Assembly: GCA_045654885.1 (NCBI GenBank)
Contig: JAZOOF010000024.1
Span: forward strand, 25,294 to 89,293
From: HGM04593 sp045654885
GTDB taxonomy: Bacteria > Bacteroidota > Bacteroidia > Bacteroidales > Bacteroidaceae
Reading direction: 5' to 3'
Length of the DNA: 64,000 bases
Part shown: positions 53,074 through 62,696 of the stretch, piece by piece
How positions within the stretch are numbered: position 1 is the stretch's first letter
Layout of the letters: each line of letters starts with the position of its first letter
Translations under genes and position numbers: made by a program
The notes under the pieces: generated by a model
What the model saw: only the letters and a program-made list of their open reading frames with translations
Told to the model about the DNA's origin: nothing
Database searches by the model: none

Positions 53074-55406
53074 TTGCTCTTCTTTGTATATCGTCTCTTG
53101 GCAGGAGCCTTTCCGCCCTCCTGCTGCTTGCTCACAATCTCACGGCACTCCTCCAGTGTAAGCTCGGCAGGGGTGACGCTCTTTGGCAGCTTGTAGTTGC
53201 TTCCCTTGTATGCAATGTAGGGGCCAAAGCGGCCGTTGAGCACCTGCATTTCTGGCTCCTCGTCGAATGCCTTTATTATTCTCTCGGCCTCGCTCTTGCG
53301 CTTTGCCTCAATGAGCTCTGTAGCCTCTTCAAGGGTAACTGCAAGCGGGTCGTGTGTCTTTGGAAGCGAGACATATGCATCGCCCACCTTTATGTATGGA
53401 CCAAAGCGGCCTGCACCAATTGTGATTGTCTGTCCGTCGAGCTCGCCAAGTGTGCGTGGCAGGCTAAACAGGCCAAGCGCCTCCTCAAGGGTAATTGTCT
53501 CCAGTGTCTGGCCGGGCTTCATCTGTGCAAAGCGCGGCTTCTCCTCGTCGCTTGCCGAACCAATCTGCACAATGGGGCCAAAGCGGCCTATTTTTACCGA
53601 TACGGGTTTGCCTGTCGCGGGGTCGTTGCCAAGCACGCGCTCACCCACCTTGTGCTCCTTCTTTGTCTGTATTATGCTGTCCACCTTTGGCTCGAACTCC
53701 CTGTAGAAGACCGAAATGTGGTCGGCCCAATGTCTCTTGCCGTCGGCAATCTCATCGAACTCCTTCTCCACGGTAGCGGTGAAGTTGTAGTCCATAATCT
53801 CGGGGAAGTACTCGAAGAGGAAGTCGTTCACAACTATACCAATGTCTGTCGGCAGCAGCTTGCCCTTCTCGGCACCAACGGTCTCCTTGCCCTCCTTGGC
53901 GGTAATCTTGCCGTTCTTCAGTGTAATTATGTTGTATGTGCGTGTCTCGCCTGTCTTGTTGCCCTTCTCCACATATCCGCGCTGCTGTATTGTGCTTATG
54001 GTGGGGGCATATGTTGACGGACGTCCGATGCCAAGTTCCTCGAGCTTGCGCACAAGGCTTGCCTCGGTGTAGCGTGGCTGGTGCTGTGTAAAGCGCTCGG
54101 TAGCCACAATCTCTTTTGTGGTGAGCATGTCGCCCTTGTGCACTGCGGGTATTGCGGGCAGGTCGCCGCTGTTCTCGTCGTCGGTGCTCTCGCGGTATAC
54201 CTTGATGAAACCGTCGAACACTGTCACCTCGCCTGTTGCCACAAATGTCTCGCTGTGGCCGCTGATGGCAATGCTAACAGTTGTCTTCTCAACCTGTGCA
54301 TCGGCCATTTGCGAGGCGCATGTGCGCTTCCATATAAGCTCGTATAGTCTCTTCTCGGGCACAGTGCCTTCGATTGTGGTGTTGCTCATGTATGTAGGGC
54401 GTATGGCCTCGTGAGCCTCCTGTGCACCCTTTGTGCGTGTTGAGTAGTTGCGGCTCTTGTGGTACTCCTGTCCAAACATCTCTGTAACCACCTCCTTGCA
54501 TGAGCCGATGCACAGCGACGAGAGGTTCACCGAGTCGGTACGCATATATGTGATGTATCCCGATTCGTACAGTCTCTGTGCCACCATCATGGTCTGTGAC
54601 ACTGTGAAGCCCAGCTTGCGTGCGGCTTCCTGTTGCAGTGTCGATGTGGTGAACGGTGCCGCAGGGCTCTTTTTCAGTGGCTTGGTGCTCACATCCTCAA
54701 TTGTGAATGTGCTCTCCTTGCATGTCGCGAGGAATGCCTCGGCCTCCTCCTTTGTCTTGAAACGCTTTGAAAGCTCAGTGCTCAGCACATTGTTCTCGCC
54801 ATCCTCGCCCGGCAGTTCAAACTGTGCCGTCACGCGGTAGCCGCTCTCGCTCACGAACTTGTTTATTTCGCGTTCGCGCTCAACAATGAGTCGCACGGTA
54901 ACGCTCTGCACGCGGCCTGCCGACAGGGCGGGCTTCACCTTGCGCCACAGCACGGGCGACAGCTTGAAACCTACAATGCGGTCGAGCACGCGACGTGCCT
55001 GCTGTGCATATACAAGGTTTATGTCAATCTCTCTTGGATTCTCAATGGCTGCCTGAATGGCATTCTTGGTAATCTCGTGGAATACTATGCGCTTTGTCTT
55101 TTCGGGTGTGAGCCCAAGCTCGGTGAACAGGTGCCAGCTGATGGCCTCTCCCTCGCGGTCCTCATCGGATGCCAGCCAAACCATGTCGGCCTTCTTTACC
55201 TCGCTCCTGAGGCTGCTTACAAGTTTCTCCTTCTCGGCGGGAATCTCATATAGCGGTTCAAATGTCTCGGTGTTTATACTGAACTCCTTCTTCTTCAAAT
55301 CGCAGATGTGTCCGTAGCTGGACAACACCTTGTACTCCTTGCCAAGGAATTTCTCAATTGTCTTAGCCTTGGCGGGTGACTCAACTATTACCAGATTTTT
55401 ATACAT
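53070..55406 (-). CDS. topA: DNA topoisomerase I
   Basis: Relaxes negatively supercoiled DNA. From ATG 55406 (MYKNLVIVESPAKAKTIEKFLG) the protein has 778 aa. A Toprim domain holds the DEDREGEAISWHL metal site, the active-site Tyr287 lies in SGYITYMRTDS, and GRVQSVTVRLIVERERE is conserved. Instead of three Cys4 zinc fingers, the C-terminus has glycine-rich Topo_C repeats (GRFGPIVQIG, GRFGPYIKVG, GRFGPYIAYKG) and a Lys/Arg tail. Minus-strand TACTTTTG (55442-55435) is a candidate -7 box. It starts the topA-aroK-speA-argB-ygjP run. Confidence 0.96.
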   Translation of the reverse strand: MYKNLVIVESPAKAKTIEKFLGKEYKVLSSYGHICDLKKKEFSINTETFEPLYEIPAEKEKLVSSLRSEVKKADMVWLASDEDREGEAISWHLFTELGLTPEKTKRIVFHEITKNAIQAAIENPREIDINLVYAQQARRVLDRIVGFKLSPVLWRKVKPALSAGRVQSVTVRLIVEREREINKFVSESGYRVTAQFELPGEDGENNVLSTELSKRFKTKEEAEAFLATCKESTFTIEDVSTKPLKKSPAAPFTTSTLQQEAARKLGFTVSQTMMVAQRLYESGYITYMRTDSVNLSSLCIGSCKEVVTEMFGQEYHKSRNYSTRTKGAQEAHEAIRPTYMSNTTIEGTVPEKRLYELIWKRTCASQMADAQVEKTTVSIAISGHSETFVATGEVTVFDGFIKVYRESTDDENSGDLPAIPAVHKGDMLTTKEIVATERFTQHQPRYTEASLVRKLEELGIGRPSTYAPTISTIQQRGYVEKGNKTGETRTYNIITLKNGKITAKEGKETVGAEKGKLLPTDIGIVVNDFLFEYFPEIMDYNFTATVEKEFDEIADGKRHWADHISVFYREFEPKVDSIIQTKKEHKVGERVLGNDPATGKPVSVKIGRFGPIVQIGSASDEEKPRFAQMKPGQTLETITLEEALGLFSLPRTLGELDGQTITIGAGRFGPYIKVGDAYVSLPKTHDPLAVTLEEATELIEAKRKSEAERIIKAFDEEPEMQVLNGRFGPYIAYKGSNYKLPKSVTPAELTLEECREIVSKQQEGGKAPAKRRYTKKSK

Positions 55407-55537
55407 AGTGCTGAAACACGTTTCAAATTTGCCGCAAAAGTAGAAAAGTTTCCCGTATATTAAAATCAAAAAGACGTAAAAAATGAAAAGATTTTCACCC
55501 CGTTTTCCCTAAAATAATATATTATTTTAAATAGGAG

Positions 55538-55577
55538 GAAAAAGTGCCGGCATCAAACTCCGATGCCGGCACTTTTT
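55538..55577 (-). terminator. Terminator of the NUDIX-TPR-barrel operon
   Basis: A perfect stem of at least 10 bp (GTGCCGGCAT and its complement, extended by A/T pairs) begins right after the barrel gene's stop and is followed by a T run on the minus strand. Confidence 0.9.
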
Positions 55578-57233
55578 TTAAAAGTTCATCGTTGCTCCCA
55601 ACGAGCCTCGTGCGCCGCGGGTCATGTAGCCTGCATATTCGTAATACTTGCAGTTGAGCAGGTTGTTGCCCTGTATGTAGGCGCCGAAGCGCTTGTTTAT
55701 TTGGTAGCTCACGCGCGCATGCAAGTCGTGTTTGTCGGTCATGCGTCCGTTGTCGGTCTTTGTGTAGAGTGTGTAGTTATATCCTACTCTCAAAGTCAGG
55801 TCTTCAATTATTCTTGCTTCGGCATTGAGGTTTACCGCAACCTCGGGTTTCATAATCAGCAGGGTGTTCTCTTTGCAATCCCAATAGTTGTATATTGCGT
55901 CGGCCGAGAGTTTAAGCCATCCGCGCAGGTCATACCCCAGGTCCAAAGCTGCAAAAACATGGTGTGTGTTGTCCTGTGCAAAGTTCGAGTAAATAAAACC
56001 ACCCTTCTGTTCCATCACCTGTATCATGTCGTCCTTGGTGTAGGCATATCCTGCACTGAAACCAATCGACAACGGCTCGAACGATATACGTGTGCCAAGG
56101 TTCACATCCACAATCCTGTATGTAGGCTTCAGCTTCTCGTCGCTCCCGTCGAAACCCCAATATGGCGTTATGCTCTCAAGCTTTGCAAAGCTGTTCTCTG
56201 TTCTGCCGCCGGTTATGCCTCCAAACAGTGTAATGTTCTCCCTTATGCTGCTCTGCACCTTAATGTCGGGCGCAATGGCAAAGATGGCACTTCCGTGTGT
56301 CACGAAGTTCATCTTAACACCTGCTTTCAAGTTCCATTTTCCAAACTTTAGCATGGTGTATGGGTCCACGTCGATAGAGAAGAGGTTTCCGTAGCCTTTG
56401 CCGGCACTCTTGAGTGGGCTGTTGTAGGTGAAAGCATCCATGCGCAGGTTGGCGCCTACGTTGCTTACGTACTTGGTCATCAACTCGTAGCCGATGCCGC
56501 CGCCAATGCCGTAGCGCATCTCGCCTATGCGTGCCTCCTTGCCCTGTGAGTAGCGGCGTGTGACGTATTCAATGTCGCCGTCAAAGGTATATGAGAAAGC
56601 TCCCGACAGGTTCGACACACCGCTGACAGCCACTTTGTAGCCCTGCCCCTCCTGCTTGTCGGTACCGGGCAGCAGCTGTTGTGCCGGGTCGGTAACAGGG
56701 GTGCTCTGGTAGTTGAATACATTGTTCCTGAATGCACCGTCAATGCCCATTGTAAGACCCTTGAAACGGTGGGTGTAGCCGGCACCTACTGTGGTCTTGA
56801 ACAGGCGCGAGTTCCACTCCTCTGCCACTCCGCCAACCTTGCAGCTGTAGCCGTCAAGCCCTGCATAGGCCTTCAGGGCTCCTTGTTTACCTACGCTCAT
56901 GCGGTAGGCCGCCTTGGCATCCATGTCGTTTGTGAGTCCATATCCCAATCTCAAGTATCCCGGCTGTGCCTTCTCTTTCTGTGGCATCGCGTCCTTGATG
57001 TCTATTTCACTTGTGAAGCCGTCATAGGTCTCTCCGCTCTTTGAGAATACAAGTTTCATGGGCTCGCCCTGCAGTTTTGTATCGTCCTTTGGTGTGAAGC
57101 TCTTCTTTGTCACCTCCATAACCTCGGGGGTGTAGTCGTTCTCCACATTCACCACGGCATTCTTTCCGTCGGTCTGTGCAACAGCCGCCCCCGACACTAT
57201 CAATGCCGAAATAAATAAAAGCGCTTTTTTCAT
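55578..57233 (-). CDS. Outer membrane beta-barrel protein (plug-less TonB-receptor-like)
   Basis: A 551-aa outer-membrane protein. A signal peptide (ending GAAVAQ) is followed by about 60 polar residues and then a barrel of alternating strands (YLRLGYGLTNDMDAKAAYRM, LKAYAGLDGYSCKVGG, MGIDGAFRNNVFNY, FGAYIQGNNLLNCKYYEYAGY, RGSLGATMNF). The last part resembles the end of TonB receptors, including NNLLNxKYYEYAGY and a C-terminal Phe, but no plug domain or TonB box is visible. It starts six bases after the TPR gene, so the two secreted proteins probably work together. Function is unknown. Confidence 0.78.
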   Translation of the reverse strand: MKKALLFISALIVSGAAVAQTDGKNAVVNVENDYTPEVMEVTKKSFTPKDDTKLQGEPMKLVFSKSGETYDGFTSEIDIKDAMPQKEKAQPGYLRLGYGLTNDMDAKAAYRMSVGKQGALKAYAGLDGYSCKVGGVAEEWNSRLFKTTVGAGYTHRFKGLTMGIDGAFRNNVFNYQSTPVTDPAQQLLPGTDKQEGQGYKVAVSGVSNLSGAFSYTFDGDIEYVTRRYSQGKEARIGEMRYGIGGGIGYELMTKYVSNVGANLRMDAFTYNSPLKSAGKGYGNLFSIDVDPYTMLKFGKWNLKAGVKMNFVTHGSAIFAIAPDIKVQSSIRENITLFGGITGGRTENSFAKLESITPYWGFDGSDEKLKPTYRIVDVNLGTRISFEPLSIGFSAGYAYTKDDMIQVMEQKGGFIYSNFAQDNTHHVFAALDLGYDLRGWLKLSADAIYNYWDCKENTLLIMKPEVAVNLNAEARIIEDLTLRVGYNYTLYTKTDNGRMTDKHDLHARVSYQINKRFGAYIQGNNLLNCKYYEYAGYMTRGARGSLGATMNF

Positions 57234-57239
57234 ATTCCG

Positions 57240-60218
57240 TTATTTCTGTTTGTTTTCTGTTGATAATTTCTCCAATCGCTCGGCAATCATTCCGGCAATG
57301 TCGTCATCGCCGTCATAGTTGTTCTGCAGCGAGAGCAAGTATTGCTTTGCCTCCATGGTCTTGCCCTGTGTGGTGTAGAGGTCGGCCAACAGTATGAAGC
57401 TGCGTGCCATCCAGTATGTGTGCGGGGTGCTCATCTCTATGAAGTCATTGATTTCGTCCTCACAGAAGTCATAGCTCTCCTCCTCGAACAGCATCTGTGC
57501 CACAAGGAATTTCGCCTCGGCACCCTCTTTTGTCCTGGTGTCCCCGGCAAGTGCGTCAAGTTCCTCGAACGCCTTGTCGCGGTTGCCCAGTGCAAGATTT
57601 GCCTTTGCACGGCTGAATGCCGCCTCGCGCATTGTCTCGGGCGATATGCCGGGCAGGCTCTCCACCTTTGTGGCATACTCAATGATGTCGTTGTTGTTGC
57701 CCTGCTCTATGGCAATATACAGCACCCTTGTGAGCGCAGTCTTCTGGCGCGCCTCGTTGCTGCTGTGTGCCGCAATCTCCTTGTATAGTACGCTTGCCTT
57801 CTCAAGCGCAGAGCTGTTGTAGTATATGTCGGCTGTCACAACCATTGCCTCCTCGCGGTACTGGTTGGCGGGGAACTCAAGCACCTTCTCAAAGTTCTCA
57901 AGCGCCTCGTCCTCGTTGCCCTGATTGTAGCATATCACACCCTTGTAGTAGTAGCTGTTGAGCCTGAATGCTCCGGCAGGGTGCTTCTGCAGGTATTCCT
58001 CAAAGGCCTTCTTTGCCTCCTCCAGTTCTCCGCGGCTGTATGCCTTTTCGGCTGCAATGTATGTGAGCGTGTCAATCTCGCTGCTCTCCACGGGCTGCAT
58101 GCCGCTTGTGCCTGCAACATACTCGGCAAACAGGTCAACCCTGCCCATGTCCACATAGATGCTCTTCAGGTCCTCCTTTGCCACCATTGCCTCTTCGCTG
58201 CCGGGGTATTTCTCTATAATCTCCTTGTAGGCCTTCAAGGCATTGTTCCTGTCGCCAATGGAGTTGTATATCATAGCCCTCTCGGCCATTGCGCGGCGCG
58301 CTGTTGTGCTGTTGGGGAAGCCTGCTATGAGCTTGTTGTATGTGTTTATGGCCTCGCGGTGCTTCTCCTGCTTTATGTAGCTGCGTCCCATCTCATAGAG
58401 TGCCTGCTCGGTGTGCGGGCTGTCGGGGAATTTGCTTATCAGTCGCTTCAGTGTGTTCTGGCTCTCGGTGTGGTTGTCCTTCAGGCTCTGTATCTGCGCA
58501 TAGCGGTAGAGCGAGTAGTCGGCATTCTTGTTGAATGTGTTGGCTGCTTTTGCATAGTATTCGCCGGCGGTGTTGAAATCCCTTTGGTAGAAGTGGCAGT
58601 CGGCAATGCGGTTATATGCGTCGGAGAGTGTCTCGCGGTCATCCGCATCGGCACTCTTTGTAAAGCGCATGAACTCCTTGAGTGCCTCGTTGTAGTGTCC
58701 CTCGACAAAGTGTGTATATCCAATGCCGTATATTGCCAGGCTGTTGCCTGTGGCGCGGGTGTAGCAGCGGCGTGCTCCCGCAATGTCGCCCTTGCGGAAC
58801 AGCGCCTCGCCTTTCCAGAACAGCGCGTTGCTCTGCGTCACGGCATTGTACTTCGCAAGGTTCAGCGAACTGTTCATGTAGTCTATCGCACCGTCCATGT
58901 TGCCGTTAATGAACTCCTGCACACCAAGGCGGTAGAGGATATTCTGCTTTGCCTCAAGTATCTTGTCTCCGGGGCTCTTGATTTTGTTTATCGACTGCAG
59001 TGCCACATTGTAGTTGCGTGTGTTGTTGTACACCTCGATGAGGTATTCGCTCACCTTGTCGGCATGCTTCGATTTCGGGTAGTCGTTGAGGAACTGCTCG
59101 AATGTCTTCACGCTCTCGGCAAAGGGCGAGTAGCGTGTCTGGTGAATGCACAGCGCGTAGTTGTAGAGCGCCTCCTCGCGCACCTTGTCGTCGTGGGTCA
59201 TTGTGGCGGCCTGCTCCAGTGCCAGACGGGCGCTGTTGCCGTTGCCCTTCTCAAGGTGTATGAGACCTATGTGCAGCAGTGCGCTCTGTGCAATGGCATC
59301 ATCGCCGTCCACGCAATGCACAAGCTGTTGCATGGCCTTGTCGGGCTCGCCGGTGGCGTAGAGGCTTGCTCCCAGCTGGTACAGTGCTATGCGCTGCGGT
59401 GCGGGGTAGTTCTCAACGTATGTGGTGAGAGCCTCGGCAGCCTCCTTGTAATTGCCCTGCATGAACTCGGCCGCACCAAGCATCTGGTACATGCGGTAGT
59501 AACCCGGTACGGTTGGCCTGTTGTTGTCGAGGTACATTTTGGCTCCGTTGGCAGCGCGTGTTGCCTCTCCTCTTTTCAGCCATATACCGGTAATGTAGTA
59601 TTGCGACTCGCCACAATACTTTCCGTCAAGCTCAAAGCTGCGGAATCCGTTGTACGCCTCGTCCAGGTTGCCGCGGTTGTAGTTGATGACGGCAAGGTAG
59701 AACGTGGCATCCTTGCTGCACTCCTTGCTTGTTATTGACAGGCCGGTGAGCAGGTTCTCGGCTGCACCCTCGTTGCCGCAATTGAGCAGTGACAGAGCAT
59801 AGAGCAGTGTGCCCTTGTCGCGCTGCGCGGGGGTGAGGCGCTTCATGTTGCACTGCCCGAACCACTTGCATGCCTGGTCGTAGTTGCCGGTATGGTAGTA
59901 CGATTGTGCAATGTAGCAGTATAGCAGCTCGCGCTTTGCGCTCTCGGGATAGTCGGCGAGATACTGGAACAGCAAGGCGCGTCCTTCGAGAACGTTGTTC
60001 TCATATACAGTGAGCGCTCTCAACAGTTTAAATTCCTGCAGCTTCTCGCCGCCGAGTCCTTTGGTGTCAATCTTTTCGAGCACGGTGAGCGCTGTGGCAT
60101 ACTCGCCGTCGGCATACAGGCGCTGGCACTCGTCAATGAGCCCCTTCTTGTTGCCGGTCTGTGCCGTAGCCGCAAACCCGGCAAGGGCACATAACAGTAG
60201 AACAATGCTTCTTTTCAT
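57240..60218 (-). CDS. Large exported tetratricopeptide-repeat protein
   Basis: Periplasmic or surface-facing scaffold protein, 992 aa. ATG 60218 gives a signal peptide (LCALAGFAATAQ). Almost the entire mature protein consists of TPR-like helical pairs; clear units include AQSYYHTGNYDQACKWFGQC, AIYGIGYTHFVEGHYNEALKEF, ALYEMGRSYIKQEKHREAI and YYKGVICYNQGNEDEALENF. By eye there are more than twenty. The long array resembles YbgF/BamD-type envelope TPR proteins, but no family assignment is possible. It lies between NUDIX (1 base) and the barrel gene (6 bases). Confidence 0.87.
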   Translation of the reverse strand: MKRSIVLLLCALAGFAATAQTGNKKGLIDECQRLYADGEYATALTVLEKIDTKGLGGEKLQEFKLLRALTVYENNVLEGRALLFQYLADYPESAKRELLYCYIAQSYYHTGNYDQACKWFGQCNMKRLTPAQRDKGTLLYALSLLNCGNEGAAENLLTGLSITSKECSKDATFYLAVINYNRGNLDEAYNGFRSFELDGKYCGESQYYITGIWLKRGEATRAANGAKMYLDNNRPTVPGYYRMYQMLGAAEFMQGNYKEAAEALTTYVENYPAPQRIALYQLGASLYATGEPDKAMQQLVHCVDGDDAIAQSALLHIGLIHLEKGNGNSARLALEQAATMTHDDKVREEALYNYALCIHQTRYSPFAESVKTFEQFLNDYPKSKHADKVSEYLIEVYNNTRNYNVALQSINKIKSPGDKILEAKQNILYRLGVQEFINGNMDGAIDYMNSSLNLAKYNAVTQSNALFWKGEALFRKGDIAGARRCYTRATGNSLAIYGIGYTHFVEGHYNEALKEFMRFTKSADADDRETLSDAYNRIADCHFYQRDFNTAGEYYAKAANTFNKNADYSLYRYAQIQSLKDNHTESQNTLKRLISKFPDSPHTEQALYEMGRSYIKQEKHREAINTYNKLIAGFPNSTTARRAMAERAMIYNSIGDRNNALKAYKEIIEKYPGSEEAMVAKEDLKSIYVDMGRVDLFAEYVAGTSGMQPVESSEIDTLTYIAAEKAYSRGELEEAKKAFEEYLQKHPAGAFRLNSYYYKGVICYNQGNEDEALENFEKVLEFPANQYREEAMVVTADIYYNSSALEKASVLYKEIAAHSSNEARQKTALTRVLYIAIEQGNNNDIIEYATKVESLPGISPETMREAAFSRAKANLALGNRDKAFEELDALAGDTRTKEGAEAKFLVAQMLFEEESYDFCEDEINDFIEMSTPHTYWMARSFILLADLYTTQGKTMEAKQYLLSLQNNYDGDDDIAGMIAERLEKLSTENKQK

Positions 60219-60219
60219 C

Positions 60220-60753
60220 TTATAGTAACGTGTTTTTAATTTCCTTAAGTTTGTCAATCGCTTTTTTTATTGATGCAAGCCCGAACTCCTCGCTGCGCAG
60301 GTCATCGATGGCAATCCACTGCAGCGAGGCAACATCGTCATCGGCAGTGAGTGCGGCGGCATCCTCAACCGTGCATTGGAAGAACAGGTCCATCGTGTGC
60401 AGCTCCATGCCCGAGTACATGTACGTGTTGGGTATGCTGAACATGTAGCGTGTACTGCTCACTTTTAGCCCAGTCTCCTCCTCAATCTCGCGCCTCACAC
60501 CCTCCTCGGCAGTCTCGTAACTGTCGCAGAAACCGCCCGGCAGGTCGAGCGTGCCTTTTGCCGGCTCTTTGGCACGGCGCGCCACCAGCACCTCGCCCTT
60601 GTCATTGGTAATTATCCCCACCGTGGCAGCCAGCGGGTTAAAGTAGTATGTGAAGCCGCAGCTGCCGCAACGTTTCGACTTGAAGTCGTTCTCCGCGAAG
60701 TCGTTGCTGCCGCATTTGGGGCAGTAGCTGAAAAGGTGTAACGGATGTTGCAT
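60220..60753 (-). CDS. Zinc-ribbon NUDIX hydrolase
   Basis: Cytoplasmic NUDIX enzyme of 177 aa. An N-terminal zinc ribbon (CPKCGSNDF and CGSCGFTYYFNP; four Cys) resembles that of NudC, but the NudC-specific SQPWPFPxS motif after the box is absent. The Nudix box runs from G74 to L96 (GX5EX7REIEEETGL) and is intact. The substrate is a nucleoside diphosphate derivative, otherwise unspecified. It is the first gene of a run with the TPR and barrel genes; minus-strand TATCTTCG (60826-60819) may be its -7 box. Confidence 0.88.
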   Translation of the reverse strand: MQHPLHLFSYCPKCGSNDFAENDFKSKRCGSCGFTYYFNPLAATVGIITNDKGEVLVARRAKEPAKGTLDLPGGFCDSYETAEEGVRREIEEETGLKVSSTRYMFSIPNTYMYSGMELHTMDLFFQCTVEDAAALTADDDVASLQWIAIDDLRSEEFGLASIKKAIDKLKEIKNTLL

Positions 60754-60989
60754 GTCTTCTTTCTTTGCGCAAGCGCGTTCCGCGGGTACGCTATTATCCT
60801 AAATTATATAAATTTCTGCGAAGATAGAATTTTTTCGCCATCTATTCCCCAATGCACCCCCCCTTTTTATCTTATTATTTGTTTATTTTAAGAAACTGTT
60901 TGAATTTATATCGCCAATAATATTGACTTTTTGTTGTGCGTTTTGTGCATTTTTCATGCTTTTGTACCTTGCTACTGAATAAAATATTG

Positions 60990-60997
60990 TATCTTTG
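60990..60997 (+). promoter_or_regulatory. -7 promoter element of gpmI
   Basis: TATCTTTG matches the -7 consensus; no TTTG lies at the usual distance (nearest at 60961-60964, 25 bases away). The leader is about 75 nt. Confidence 0.55.
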
Positions 60998-61076
60998 CGC
61001 CGCATTTTATATAATGCCGTTGCCTCGGCTGTTCCTGTGGCAATGGAAATCATTAAAAATTTAAACATTAAATATT

Positions 61077-62576
61077 ATGGCAAACAAAGCATTATTGGTA
61101 ATTCTCGACGGCTGGGGTGTTGGTAACCACGGCAAGGGTGATGTAATCTTCAATACACCAACCCCTTACTGGGATCATTTGACATCTGTTTACCCCACAT
61201 CACAGCTCCAGGCGAGCGGTGAGAACGTAGGTCTTCCCGCAGGCCAGATGGGTAACAGCGAGGTAGGTCACCTTAACATCGGTGGCGGCCGCGTGGTATA
61301 TCAGGATTTGCTCAAGATAAACCGTGCCATTGCCGATGGCACTATCGCGCAGAACCCACAGTTGGTTGCTGCTGTAGAGTACGCAAAGGCTAACGGCAAG
61401 AAGCTCCACTTCATGGGCTTGACATCGGACGGTGGTGTACACAGCTCACTCGAACATCTTGAGGCAATGTACAAGTTCGCTGCAGAGCAGGGCGTTGAGA
61501 ACGCTTATGTACACTGTTTCATGGATGGCCGTGACACCGACCCAAAGAGCGGTGCGGGCTTCATCGAGGATTTGACATCAAAGGGTCTCAAACTGGCTAC
61601 AATCGTAGGCCGTTACTATGCAATGGACCGCGACAAGCGTTGGGAGCGTGTGAAGATTGCTTACGACCTCATCGTAAGCGGCGAGGGCAAGCCTGCAACC
61701 GATATGGTTGCTGCCGTTAAGGAGTCATATGAGGAGGGCGTTACCGACGAGTTCATCAAGCCAATCGTTAACACAAACTTCGACGGCCGCATTGGCGAGG
61801 GCGATGCAGTAATCTTCTTCAACTACCGCAACGACCGTGCAAAGGAGCTTACAGTTGTTCTCACACAGGAGGACATGCCTGCCGAGGGTATGCACACAAT
61901 CCCCGGCCTGCAGTACTACTGCATGACTCCATACGATGCCAAGTTCACCGGTGTACACATCCTCTTCGACAAGGAGAACGTCGAGAACACATTGGGCGAG
62001 TTCATCGCAAAGCAGGGCATGAAGCAGCTGCACATTGCCGAGACCGAGAAGTATGCTCACGTTACATTCTTCTTCAACGGTGGTCGCGAGGCTCCATACG
62101 AGGGCGAGGAGCGCATTCTTGTTCCATCGCCAAAGGTTGCTACATATGACCTGCAGCCCGAGATGAGCGCTTACGAGGTTAAGGAGAAGCTTGTCAACGA
62201 AATCAAAAGCGAGAAGTTCGATTTCATCGTCGTTAACTTTGCTAACGGTGACATGGTGGGCCACACAGGTGTGTACAGCGCCATTGAGAAGGCTGTCCTT
62301 GCTGTCGACGCTTGCTTGAAGGATGTAATTGAGGCTGCACGCAACCACGGCTACGAGTCAATCATCATTGCCGACCACGGTAATGCCGACAACGCGGTTA
62401 ATGCCGACGGTTCACCAAACACAGCACACTCATTGAACCCTGTTCCTTGCGTGTACGTGACTAACCAGGAGAACGCAACCATCGAGGACGGTATCCTTGC
62501 CGACGTTGCTCCAACCATCCTCAAGATTATGGGCTTGGAGGCACCTGCCGACATGACCGGTAAGGCACTTATCTGA
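61077..62576 (+). CDS. gpmI: 2,3-bisphosphoglycerate-independent phosphoglycerate mutase
   Basis: Interconverts 3- and 2-phosphoglycerate in glycolysis using two Mn2+ and a phosphoserine. The first metal Asp is in LVILDGWGVG, and the nucleophile Ser61 is in QMGNSEVGHLNIG. Further motifs are FMGLTSDGGVHSSLEH, FMDGRDTDPKSG, NYRNDRAKEL, NFANGDMVGHTG and IADHGNADN. The 499-aa length is slightly below the family's ~510. Codon use is like that of the highly expressed OmpA gene. The following palindrome (62597-62656) probably terminates it. Confidence 0.97.
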   Translation: MANKALLVILDGWGVGNHGKGDVIFNTPTPYWDHLTSVYPTSQLQASGENVGLPAGQMGNSEVGHLNIGGGRVVYQDLLKINRAIADGTIAQNPQLVAAVEYAKANGKKLHFMGLTSDGGVHSSLEHLEAMYKFAAEQGVENAYVHCFMDGRDTDPKSGAGFIEDLTSKGLKLATIVGRYYAMDRDKRWERVKIAYDLIVSGEGKPATDMVAAVKESYEEGVTDEFIKPIVNTNFDGRIGEGDAVIFFNYRNDRAKELTVVLTQEDMPAEGMHTIPGLQYYCMTPYDAKFTGVHILFDKENVENTLGEFIAKQGMKQLHIAETEKYAHVTFFFNGGREAPYEGEERILVPSPKVATYDLQPEMSAYEVKEKLVNEIKSEKFDFIVVNFANGDMVGHTGVYSAIEKAVLAVDACLKDVIEAARNHGYESIIIADHGNADNAVNADGSPNTAHSLNPVPCVYVTNQENATIEDGILADVAPTILKIMGLEAPADMTGKALI

Positions 62577-62596
62577 TTTAACGAAATGGGAGTGTC

Positions 62597-62656
62597 GAAC
62601 TCCCTGCCGTAAACGGCTTGTCCCTCTTTGTCGAAAGAGGGACAGTTGTTTTTTAA
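62597..62656. repeat. AACT...AGTT two-hairpin repeat, copy a (inverted; serves as gpmI terminator)
   Basis: In minus orientation the unit reads AACTGTCCCTCTTTCG... to GGGAGTTC. The main hairpin (TCCCTCTTT/AAAGAGGGA, 62621-62642) is followed on the plus strand by ACAGTTGTTTTTT, so it can terminate gpmI. A second stem (GCCGT/ACGGC) lies beside it. Confidence 0.8.
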
Positions 62657-62696
62657 AAGAGCAGTTCAAATGTGCACAGGCCCCCTGTTTGGCAAA

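Noticed and set aside
53067..54017. A 316-codon plus-strand frame opposite topA
   Set aside because: It is a mirror of topA codon usage, with no recognisable domain and no promoter or Shine-Dalgarno.
57981..59738. A 585-codon open frame antisense to the TPR gene
   Set aside because: It lies wholly opposite a well-supported TPR protein, its translation is Cys/Val/Leu-rich with no domain, and there is no ribosome site. It is a by-product of codon bias in the TPR gene.
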